Below are positions 28,655 to 38,000 of a stretch of DNA of 64,000 nucleotides, one piece after another. The number at the start of each line of letters is the position of its first letter. The stretch's first letter is position 1. Source of the DNA: Corynebacterium choanae (GTDB taxonomy: Bacteria > Actinomycetota > Actinomycetes > Mycobacteriales > Mycobacteriaceae); contig NZ_CP033896.1 in NCBI RefSeq assembly GCF_003813965.1, forward strand, positions 124,001-188,000. Reading direction: 5' to 3'. The position numbers were made by a program, and so were the translations under genes. The notes under the pieces are model-generated. The model was not told where the DNA came from. It saw nothing but the letters and a program-made list of their open reading frames with translations, and searched no databases.

Positions 28655-29634
28655 AAAAACTCATCCCCGCACTCTTAGCGCTGCTCATCATTATCGTGAT
28701 CGGTGTCGGTGTCATCCACTGGCTAGACAGCAACCGACAACCCGCCCCACCGCCGCCACCGGGGGAAACCAGTGCCGCCGAACAGCCCGGCCAACCCGAC
28801 TGGTGTCCCACTGTGGAAATACTTGCCGTGCCCGGCACCTGGGAATCATCCCCCGAGGATGATCCATTCAACCCCGCATTCAACCCGAACGCGCTCCTGC
28901 TGCCGGTTACCCGCGAACTGCAGGCACAACATCCTGGCACAGCGGTGAAAGTATTCACCGTGCCGTACACGGCACAGTTTAAAAACATCGACTCCCTCGC
29001 CGAGATGTCCTACGACGACTCGCGCACCGAAGGCAGCAACCGGCTCACCGCAGAAATATTGGCCACCCACCGGGACTGTCCACTCACCGACTATGTGCTC
29101 ATCGGATTCTCCCAAGGCGCAATCATCGCCGGTGACATGGCCAACACGATTGGCACCCAAGGCATCCCCATTCCGGCGGAACGCATCCGCGGGGTGGCAC
29201 TGATTGCCGACGGCCGTCGCGAAGCCGCGATCGGCAACCACGTTGGCACCCCCGTCGGCGGTGTCGGCGCAGAGATCTCCTTAGAACCCTTAGGGGACGT
29301 AACCAAACTCGTCATGCCCGGGGCAACCATGCGCGGACCGCGCCCCGGCGGATTCGGTGTGCTCGACAACAAAGTTGTGGAAATCTGTGCCCCGGATGAT
29401 CACATCTGTTCCGCACCGATTGACGCACAAGACGCAATCTTTAGGGCGAAACAGCTCATCGACAACTCTGGGGTACACGCCCAATACGGCACCAATATGG
29501 CCGTATTTGGCACCGTCACCACCACCCAATGGCTCATCGACTGGGCAAACCAGCTCATCGGCCAACCCCCGGCCGCACCCCCACCGCCGGCGGTAACCAG
29601 CGCACCGGTGACCAGTGTGCCCCCAATCGGCTAA
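28651..29634 (+). CDS. Cutinase-family envelope lipase/thioesterase (Rv3802c-like)
   Basis: ATG at 28651 overlaps the stop of the lipoprotein gene. A single hydrophobic anchor (LIPALLALLIIIVIGVGVIHWL) and a Pro-rich stretch precede a cutinase-like alpha/beta hydrolase. CPTVEILAVPGTWES opens the fold and YVLIGFSQGAIIAGDMA carries the catalytic Ser (about residue 154). The later DHICSA segment contributes the catalytic Asp and a disulfide Cys, and the His lies near SGVHAQYG. The mycobacterial counterpart is an essential envelope phospholipase/thioesterase linked to mycolate metabolism, and the position just before fadD32-pks13 is conserved. The C-terminal tail is Pro-rich. Confidence 0.9.
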   Translation: MKKLIPALLALLIIIVIGVGVIHWLDSNRQPAPPPPPGETSAAEQPGQPDWCPTVEILAVPGTWESSPEDDPFNPAFNPNALLLPVTRELQAQHPGTAVKVFTVPYTAQFKNIDSLAEMSYDDSRTEGSNRLTAEILATHRDCPLTDYVLIGFSQGAIIAGDMANTIGTQGIPIPAERIRGVALIADGRREAAIGNHVGTPVGGVGAEISLEPLGDVTKLVMPGATMRGPRPGGFGVLDNKVVEICAPDDHICSAPIDAQDAIFRAKQLIDNSGVHAQYGTNMAVFGTVTTTQWLIDWANQLIGQPPAAPPPPAVTSAPVTSVPPIG

Positions 29635-30001
29635 CCAGCCCGGGTGCCGCACCGCATCCGGACACGCTAAGCGCTAGAAAAAACACAACACAATAACTGC
29701 CAAGTTTCCCGGCCAGCCCTGCCCCATCTACCGGTGCAGCGCTGGCCGAAACTATTGCGTTCCCCTTCACCCACCATGGGAAACGACCCCCCACAGCAGG
29801 TCACCACCAGCCACGCAACGCACCCTGCCGCCACCTGGAAAACAGCCGGCAAAACGCCCCTACCAGTCAATACGGTGGTGTATGCACACAGTGGCCAGTT
29901 ATCCTGGTCAGCACACAATTGTTGATACCCACTCACCCCGCGCGCACAGCAGTCATCCCGGACGCTAGGTGCACGAAAACACAAGGAACGAACACAACCC
30001 T
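29635..30001. other. 367-bp intergenic region upstream of the first fadD32-like gene
   Basis: No gene or clear hairpin recognised. AAGGA at about 29981 lies 16 nt before the chosen ATG of the next gene. Confidence 0.45.
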
Positions 30002-31864
30002 ATGAAACTTGCAGCGATCGTCTCCCACTTCACCGACGAACACGGCCGAATCGCCGTCCCTGACCATTTCAGTGTCGCCGGCATGTCCGAGATGCTATTC
30101 ACCATGGCGCAGGCAGCAGGAAAGAGCGACGATATCGTCCTGCGGGGCTGGCGCTATGACAACAACCCGGCCGGGGAACACACCACCTACACCCGCGCAG
30201 AACTCAACACCCGCATCAAAGTGGTGGCCGCCCGCCTGCAGCAAACCACCCATATTGGTGCCCGCGTTGCGCTGCTGATGGGCAATTCCCCCGAATATAT
30301 TGTCGGCTTCCTCGGGGCAATGTATGCCGGCATGACCCCGGTGCCGCTCTATGATCCCAACGAGCCTGGACACGCCGACCACCTGCAGGCAGTACTCGCC
30401 GACTGTGCACCACAAATCGTGCTCACCAACAGCCACAGTGCCGGTGCTGTACGGGCAGTATTTGCTGACCGTCCCGCCTCCCAGCGGCCCCGCATTCTCT
30501 CCGTCGACGCACTCCCCGACTCGCTCGCCGCCAACTGGGTCAGCCCCGAACACACCGAAGAAGGAAAACAGGCACTTGCCGGTCTTGCCGCCACCGGGCA
30601 GGCACTCGCCGATAGTGTCGCCTTCCTGCAATACACCTCCGGCTCCACCCGCAGCCCCGCAGGGGTACAAATCACCCACCGGTCACTCATCGTCAACGCG
30701 CTACAAATCTATGGGGCAGTACACCTGCAAGAACCACAGCGCATCGTTATGTGGCTGCCGCTCCACCACGACATGGGCATTGTGCTGGCTATGATCTTCG
30801 CCGTCATGGGGGAGCCCATCGATCTGCTCAGCCCCCGCGACTTCCTGCAACGACCCGCCCGCTACCTGTCGCTGCTCAGCAAAACCCGCGACGATGAACA
30901 CATCTATACGGCAATGCCGAATTTCGCCCTCGAGATCTGTGCCCGCTACGGGCAACCCAGCGGGGAAACCACCCTCGACTTATCCCGGGTGCAAGGCATT
31001 TTCGTCGGCTCCGAACCCGTCACCCCGCTCGCCGTGGAACGGTTCACCACCACCTTTGCCCCCTGCGGACTGAACCCGGAAGCAGTGATGCCCGGCTACG
31101 GTCTTGCCGAAGCCACCCTGCTGGTTTCTGTGGTGCAAAAACCTGGCGGCACCCGGGTCTTCCACGCCGATCGGGCAGCGCTTGCGGCCGGCACTGTAGC
31201 AATCAAAACCACCGCCGACGACACCACCACACCACTGGTGTCCTGCGGCAACCAAGTCCAACCGATGGCACTGACCATTGTTGACCCCGACACCCGGGAA
31301 GAACTTCCCGAAGGCCGCATCGGGGAGATTTGGGTACATGGCCAAAACATGGCCAAAGGCTATCTTGATCGGGAGGAAGAAACCCGGGAAACCTTCCGGA
31401 ACCGGCTCGCCAGCAAACTCGCCACCGGCTCCCGGGTCGCAGACACCCCCGACGACGACTATTGGATGGCCACCGGCGATTTGGGGGTGATTATTGACGA
31501 CGAAATCATCATCACCGGACGGCGGAAAGACCTCATTGTTATCGCCGGCCGCAATCATTATCCGCAAGACATTGAATACACCGCCACCCAGGCAACACAG
31601 CATATTGCTGCCGGAATCGTCGCGGCATTCGCTGTCACCGGCGACAACACCGAACAGCTGGTGTTGATCGCCGAACGCGACCCGGAAGCCGACAAAGCTG
31701 GCGATGAGCAGGCCATCACCGACATTCGGGCAGCCGTAACCGCCCGCCACGGCATAGCCCCCAACACTATCCGCATCGTCGAACCGGGTGCCATCAAACG
31801 CTCCTCCAGCGGCAAAATTGCGCGCCGGGTCAACCGGCAAGCCTATCTCGATGGCCGCATCTAG
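30002..31864 (+). CDS. fadD32: Long-chain fatty acyl-AMP ligase, FadD32 type (copy 1)
   Basis: Activates the meromycolate-equivalent fatty acid as acyl-AMP and loads it onto the N-terminal ACP of Pks13. The ATP-binding P-loop is YTSGSTRSPAGVQITHRSL; VMPGYGLAEATL is the adenylate-forming core motif, and WMATGDLGVIIDDEIIITGRRKDLIVIAGRNHYP spans the hinge. The C-terminal SSSGKIARR holds the conserved catalytic Lys. FAALs differ from acyl-CoA ligases in an inserted segment, consistent with the roughly 621-residue length. ATG at 30002 (MKLAAIVSHF) matches the start of relatives better than the GTG at 29969. A second, similar gene follows 536 bp downstream. Confidence 0.92.
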   Translation: MKLAAIVSHFTDEHGRIAVPDHFSVAGMSEMLFTMAQAAGKSDDIVLRGWRYDNNPAGEHTTYTRAELNTRIKVVAARLQQTTHIGARVALLMGNSPEYIVGFLGAMYAGMTPVPLYDPNEPGHADHLQAVLADCAPQIVLTNSHSAGAVRAVFADRPASQRPRILSVDALPDSLAANWVSPEHTEEGKQALAGLAATGQALADSVAFLQYTSGSTRSPAGVQITHRSLIVNALQIYGAVHLQEPQRIVMWLPLHHDMGIVLAMIFAVMGEPIDLLSPRDFLQRPARYLSLLSKTRDDEHIYTAMPNFALEICARYGQPSGETTLDLSRVQGIFVGSEPVTPLAVERFTTTFAPCGLNPEAVMPGYGLAEATLLVSVVQKPGGTRVFHADRAALAAGTVAIKTTADDTTTPLVSCGNQVQPMALTIVDPDTREELPEGRIGEIWVHGQNMAKGYLDREEETRETFRNRLASKLATGSRVADTPDDDYWMATGDLGVIIDDEIIITGRRKDLIVIAGRNHYPQDIEYTATQATQHIAAGIVAAFAVTGDNTEQLVLIAERDPEADKAGDEQAITDIRAAVTARHGIAPNTIRIVEPGAIKRSSSGKIARRVNRQAYLDGRI

Positions 31865-32400
31865 CCCTCCACCAGCAGTCACACCTTGAGACCAGGTGGG
31901 CGCACACCGTGGACACAGCTCAGTGCGTCAGTGGGCAAGCAGCATGAGTGGGGCAACCTGGCATGCTGCTTGACCGCCGGCCGCTGACCACCCAACCAGC
32001 AGTAGGGTGGGAAGCACAGCCACAACCCAATGTGCAAAATAGTATCCCTCTGCCGCAGTGTGATGGATTATGTCGTAGGTTGCCAGCAGTATCCGAACAC
32101 TGCAGAAAAACCCCGCCACAACCATCCTTGATCTGATGTTTTTTCGCAGCTCAACCGCATAAACTAGCCCCCAGTATGAGCTGCTGGGCGGCACCCTGCC
32201 ACACAAGAATAGGGTGGGCTACACTCAATCGTGAGCAGCAAATGATGCGGGGATGCGCACAGCAGGACACTCATCCTGTGCTATTCGAAGCGCACCCGCC
32301 GTGCAGCGCTATCAAACATCTTGACTAGCACCCCGCAACGAGCACCACAGGAAACCTAACGACCGCGCGGAATACCGCGAAACCTCGACACAGAAGTGAA
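31865..32400. other. 536-bp intergenic region between the two FAAL genes
   Basis: No convincing gene. A 92-codon minus-strand frame (31928-32206) encodes two hydrophobic stretches but starts with TTG and has no ribosome-binding site. No terminator with a T tract was seen. Confidence 0.45.
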
Positions 32401-34281
32401 GTGACAATCAATATGGCCGCAGCGAATCCCGTGCAACAGTTTTTCACCGACACTGGACAAATCGTCGTCCCCGATCATCTGCACTTGGCAGGTGTCAGCG
32501 AGGCGCTCTTCCAAGCCGATGTGGCGGCCGGGAACGCCGACAAAGAAGTCATCATCTTTCACGACTATTCCACCAGCAGGGAGGGCACTCAGCGGCATGT
32601 CACCCGGGCGGAAGTCAACCGGCGGATCAAAGCAGTCGCTGCCCGCTTGCTGCAAACCTGTTCCCTGGGCGGGCATGCCGCCATTTTGATGGGCAACAGC
32701 CCCGAATATGTGTACGCCTGCTTGGGGGCACTCTATGCCGGCATGGTGCCAGTGCCGCTCTATGACCCTAATGAGCCAGGGCATGCCGAACATCTTGACA
32801 GTGTGCTCCACGACTCCACCCCGGCGGTAGTGCTAACCAACACGGTGTCCGCCCCCGCAGTTCGCACCTATTTTTCCCATCTGCCCGCGGCGAAACGACC
32901 CCGCATTCTTGCTGTTGACGCGCTTGCCGACAGTCTGGCTGACAGCTACACCTCCCCGCTGGAAAGTGAACAAGGCCAGCAGCTAGTCGCCCAACTTCAG
33001 CAGGCAGGGATCGCCCCGGCCGACACCACGGCAATGCTGCAATACACTTCCGGCTCTACGCGGCTTCCCGCCGGGGTGAAACTCACCCACCGGTCAATGT
33101 TTACTAATGCGCTGCAAATCTATGTTGCCGCCCAATTCAAATCCCCGCAGCGCATGGTGTCCTGGCTGCCAATGCACCACGACATGGGCATCATGCTGGC
33201 GGTAATGTTCACCATTTTCGGCATGCCGATGGACATCATGCAGCCGCGCGACTTTGTGCAGCAACCCAGCCGCTGGCTGCGCCAACTCGCCCGCCGGGCC
33301 GACGAGGACTACTCCTACACGGCAGTCCCGAACTTTGCCCTTGGCTTGGCGATTCGCTACGGTCTGCCGGCAATCGACGACGATCTCGACTTGTCCAGTG
33401 TCGACAATCTCATCCTGGGTGCGGAACCAGTACAACCTCAAGCATTGGAAGCGTTCGCTGACGCATTTGCCCCATATGGGTTCCAACGCAATGCCCTGCG
33501 CCCATCCTTCGGACAAACAGAAGCATCGCTGCTGCTTACCACTCCGCAAACATTGCAGCGGCCACGAATTGAGGCAGTTGATCGGGCAGCACTCACCGAA
33601 GACACCATCACGCTTGCGGCCGCTGATGCGGATCCGGCGACGGTGACCCATATTGTGTCCTGTGGTGAGCCGATCCCTGCCGAACATGTCATCATTGTTG
33701 ATCCTGATACGCGTGAAGAACTCCCCGAAGGTCGGGTTGGTGCTATTTGGGGCTACGGCAACAATGTGGCCGGCGGATACTATCAGCGTGACGAGGAAAC
33801 CGCGGACACCTTCGGTTGTGTGTTGGCGAAAAAACTCGACACGAACTCCCGTGCCGAAGGGGTGCCAGCGGATGCGAAATGGTTATCGACCGGGGATCGT
33901 GGCTGCATTCTTGACGGGGAGCTGTTTATCACCGGTCGCCAGAAAGAACTCATCATCATCGCTGGACGGAACCACTATCCGCTCGATATTGAATGGACTG
34001 CCACCCAGGCAACCAGCCATATTCGCCCGGCAAGTCTGGCTGCGTTCGCAATCCCCGGAGATGATGTTGAACAGCTTGTTGTTCTCGCGGAGCGTGAACC
34101 AGACGCTGATCCGGCGGGGGATGAAGCCGCAGTCGCGGCAATTGTTGCCGCAGTTACTGCCCGCCACGGGATCGTGCCGAAGGAAGTCAAGATTGTCGAA
34201 CCGGACAGCATTCTGCGGTCGGCTTCGGCCAAGATCGCCCGGCGACGTGTGCAACAACAGTACATTGAACAGCAGCAGTAA
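32401..34281 (+). CDS. Long-chain fatty acyl-AMP ligase, FadD32 type (copy 2)
   Basis: A paralogue of the preceding gene with the same architecture: P-loop YTSGSTRLPAGVKLTHRSM, MVSWLPMHHDMGIMLAVMF, core motif LRPSFGQTEASLL, hinge WLSTGDRGCILDGELFITGRQKEL and the C-terminal RSASAKIARRRVQQ with the catalytic Lys. Copy 1 has GYGLAEATL where this copy has SFGQTEASL, so the two may prefer different chains or partners. Start is GTG at 32401, or ATG at 32413 (MAAANPVQQF). It is directly upstream of pks13 with a strong terminator in between, so pks13 probably has its own promoter. Which copy serves Pks13 cannot be decided from sequence alone. Confidence 0.9.
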   Translation: MTINMAAANPVQQFFTDTGQIVVPDHLHLAGVSEALFQADVAAGNADKEVIIFHDYSTSREGTQRHVTRAEVNRRIKAVAARLLQTCSLGGHAAILMGNSPEYVYACLGALYAGMVPVPLYDPNEPGHAEHLDSVLHDSTPAVVLTNTVSAPAVRTYFSHLPAAKRPRILAVDALADSLADSYTSPLESEQGQQLVAQLQQAGIAPADTTAMLQYTSGSTRLPAGVKLTHRSMFTNALQIYVAAQFKSPQRMVSWLPMHHDMGIMLAVMFTIFGMPMDIMQPRDFVQQPSRWLRQLARRADEDYSYTAVPNFALGLAIRYGLPAIDDDLDLSSVDNLILGAEPVQPQALEAFADAFAPYGFQRNALRPSFGQTEASLLLTTPQTLQRPRIEAVDRAALTEDTITLAAADADPATVTHIVSCGEPIPAEHVIIVDPDTREELPEGRVGAIWGYGNNVAGGYYQRDEETADTFGCVLAKKLDTNSRAEGVPADAKWLSTGDRGCILDGELFITGRQKELIIIAGRNHYPLDIEWTATQATSHIRPASLAAFAIPGDDVEQLVVLAEREPDADPAGDEAAVAAIVAAVTARHGIVPKEVKIVEPDSILRSASAKIARRRVQQQYIEQQQ

Positions 34282-34352
34282 ACGGCGATACTCGGTGATC
34301 ATTCCATTTGCCGGATGCACGGCAAAAGATCAGTAGCGGTTTCGTGACTGTA

Positions 34353-34401
34353 AACCCACTCGGGCGGTAGGGATACCTCGCTGCCCGAGTTGGTTATTTT
34401 T
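34353..34401 (+). terminator. Strong Rho-independent terminator after the second FAAL gene
   Basis: AACCCACTCGGGC at 34353-34365 pairs with GCCCGAGTTGGTT at 34383-34395, 12 of 13 bp, and ATTTTT follows at 34396-34401. The loop carries a smaller GGTA/TACC hairpin. Confidence 0.88.
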
Positions 34402-35032
34402 CGGGCTGTGACCGGACACCAACCGCACTATCTTGTCACCGTGCCAGGATGCACCATGTGCACCCGGCGACATCGTGGTAACCCAGCTGATCCTTGTAGC
34501 AACGGCGAAGGGCGTTGAATTGTCGTTTCCCGGTGAGCTTCTCACGATCGACAGCAGACTGATGATCCGCAATGACGCGATACCGCGGTGCTTCCTAGGG
34601 TGCATCTGGTTCTTGCAGGGCGCTCCAGGGGGTTACCGGTGCCAAAATGTTGAACCGGGGTGTGGTCTGAGTTGCGCAGCCACCATTTGGTAACGAATGT
34701 ATTACAGCTCACGACTCATTAGGCGTAGTGTTGGTGCGTTGCACAGTCAGCGTGTGTGGTTGTGTATGCAGCAGCCGTCGCGTCGGTGGTCTGTGCTGAT
34801 TGATTGGCCTGGAAGGCCTCGGTTCAGCTCGGTTCATCCCGGTCGCTTCGTGACAAGCGGTGGTGTTGCAATCGTGATCGACGCTGCTTGTTCGTTATTG
34901 TTGTTATATCTTGTCCAACGTTTATCAACCTGAATCCGCGTGCAGAAGCCAGTGTTTGTGTGCTGGCTTTCATTGCTATTTGTTTAGCAATGGCGGTAGG
35001 TGTCTGTGATTTTAGGAAAATTGGTGCCAGTG
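34402..35032. other. 631-bp intergenic region upstream of pks13
   Basis: No credible gene; frames at 34433-34693 and 34697-34933 lack similarity and translation signals. The region should contain the pks13 promoter. Confidence 0.45.
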
Positions 35033-38000
35033 ATGGATTCCGCTCATCAGCAGCCTGCTGATATGTCGACCAGTGAGCTTCGCGCGTGGCTTTCGTCGTG
35101 GGTGGCGCAGGCTACCGGACTTGACGAGGCGGCGATCGACGGCGATCAGCCGATGCAAAATTTGGGGTTGACGAGCCGTGACGCAGTGGTGCTCTCGGGG
35201 GAATTAGAGCATCTGCTGGGACGCCAATTAGATGCGACTGTCGCCTATGAGCATCCGTCGATTAACGCATTGGCAGACTTTTTAACTACTGCACCCTCTG
35301 CCGGCGGGGTATCGAAGCGGATGGCTGCCCAGTCAACGGTGACCCGGGACAGCCGCCCGGAGCAGCGCGATATCGCGATTGTTGGCATGGCTGCCCGATT
35401 CCCGCAGGCAGAGTCACTGGAGCAGATGTGGGACACACTAGTCGGCGGTGTTTCCGCGGTGGGGGATTTGCCGGCTGGCCGCTGGTCGGAATATGCCAAC
35501 GATGCGGTGATGGCGGAAAAGTTAAAAGAAACCAACGTCACCGGCGGATATTTGTCGGATATTGCCTCGTTTGATGCGGCATTTTTTGGTCTTTCCCCGC
35601 TGGAAGCAGCCAACATGGATCCGCAGCAGCGTATCGCTTTGGAGCTTGCCTGGGAGGCCCTTGCTCATGCCCGGCTGGATGCAGCGGCGTTGAAGGGCAG
35701 CAATGTGGGGGTGTATGTCGGGTCGACGAATAACGACTATGGCATGTTGATTTCCGCGGATCCTGCCGAGGCGCATCCCTATGCGCTGACTGGTACCGCA
35801 TCGTCGATTATCGCAAACCGGCTGTCGTATTTCTTTGATTTCACCGGCCCTTCGGTGGCAGTTGATACCGCCTGTTCGTCGTCGCTGGTGGCGATCCATC
35901 ATGCGGTGCGGGCGTTGCGTGACGGGGACTGTGACACCGCCCTTGCCGGTGGGGTGAATATTCTTGCTTCCCCGTTTGTGACCACCGCGTTTGGCGAACT
36001 CGGGGTGATTAGCCCATCGGGGGCGATCCATGCGTTCTCTGATGATGCTGACGGGTTTGTGCGCGGGGATGGTGCCGGCCTGCTGGTGTTGAAACGGGTT
36101 GCTGACGCGCTAGCTGACGGTGATGAAATCTTCGCTGTGATTAAAGGCAGTGCGGTGAACTCTGATGGCCGTTCGAACGGTATCACCGCCCCGAAACCGG
36201 AGGCACAAGTCGATGTGCTTGCACGGGCATATGCTGACGCCGGTGTCGATCCGCAGCAGGTTGACTATGTGGAGGCGCACGGTACTGGCACACTCCTTGG
36301 CGACCCGATCGAGGCACGCGCCCTCGCTGAGGTGTTGGGGTCAGGCCGTGATGCGGCCAGCCCACTGTTGCTGGGCAGTGCGAAAACGAACTTTGGCCAC
36401 ACAGAAGCAGCCGCCGGATCGGCGGGGCTGATCAAAGTCGTCCTTGCGATGCAACACGGGGTGTTGCCGCCGTCGCTGCACTACACCGCCCCGAACCGGC
36501 ATATTGATTTCGATGCCGGCCATTTAGAGGTGGTGGAGGATCCCCGCGAATGGCCGCAATATTCCGGGAAACCAGTTGCCGGTGTGTCCGGGTTTGGTTT
36601 CGGCGGCACCAACGCCCACGCGGTGGTCAGCGCCTTTGATCCGGCCGACTACACTGACCAGCCTCACACTGTGCAGGGGCAGCTCGCCGGCGGGGAGCGG
36701 GTGTATGTGCCGATCAGTGCCCATTTGCCGTCGCGCCGGGCTGATCAAGCAACGCAGCTGGCCGACCAGATTGCGGCGCTTGTCGAGGCGGGTAAGCCGG
36801 TTGATGTGTCTGCGATTGCGCGTTCATTGGCGCGCGCTAATCATGGCCGTTCCACGGCTGTGGTGGCAGCCACCACCCCAGCAGAGCTCGTCACCCGGCT
36901 GCGGGCACTCGCTGAGGGGAAGCGGGTCCCGGAGGTGATTACGCACGATGCACCGTCGGCGCGGGGAGTGGTGTTTGCTTACACCGGGTTTGGTTCGCAG
37001 CATCGTAAAATGGCGAAAGATCTCATGGCGATCTCTCCGCTGTTTGCGGCACGGATCGAAGAGCTCAACGCACTCATCGAGTTTGAATCCGGCTGGTCGC
37101 TGACTGCACTCATCGACGACGATGGGCAAACCTACAATACAGAGACTGCCCAGGTTGCGATTACCGCAATCCAAATCGCGTTGACTGACCTGCTGGCAAA
37201 CCTTGGCGCGAAACCGGCTGCGGTGACTGCCATGTCGATGGGTGAGATTGCCGCCGCCTATGCCTGTGGGGGGTTGAGTGCGGAAGATGCGATGCGGGTT
37301 GCCTGCCACCGTGCCCGGCTCATGGGTGAGGGGGAAGCTTCGCTCAGCGACGATGAACAAGGTGCTATGGCTGTGGTGGAATTATCTGCCGACCAGCTTG
37401 CTGAACTTGTCGAACAGCATCCGCAATGTGCCGGGGTGGAACCGGCAGTGTATGCAGGTCCTGGCATGACCACTGTGGGCGGTCCTCGCCCGGCTGTGGT
37501 TGCTCTCGGGGAGATCCTTGAGGAACAGGGATCCTTCTTCCGGTTGCTTGATGTCAAGGGTGCCGGTCACACTTCGATGGTGGAGCCGTTGCTCGGGGAA
37601 TTGGCTGCGGAAAGCGCCGGTATCACCCCGCAGCCGATCACTGTCCCGCTGTATTCCTCTGTGGATGAGCATCGCTGCTATCAGCCCGGAGAGACGGTGC
37701 ACACGGTTGACTATTTCTTGCGCTGCACCCGCGGCCAGGTGTATTTCACCCAAGCCTGTGAGGATGTTTTTGGTGACGGTTTTGACTGTGTTGTCGAAAT
37801 CTCCCCGAATCCGGTGGGGTTGATGGGTCTTGCCGGTACCGCGTTTGCTGTCGGTAAATTCGATGCCCAATTGTTGCCGTCGTTGAAGCGGAAAGTGGAT
37901 CCGCGCGACAGCCTCACCGATGTGGTGACCCGCATGTGGGCGATGGGTCAGCCGGTGCAGCTGCGGCAGCTGCTCGGGGACGGTCCGCTGCAAGATTTAC

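Noticed and set aside
31928..32206. Hydrophobic 92-codon frame between the two FAAL genes
   Set aside because: TTG start without a ribosome-binding site and no recognised family; hydrophobicity alone is not enough.
34433..34933. Two short frames upstream of pks13
   Set aside because: No similarity, poor translation signals and position in a promoter region.
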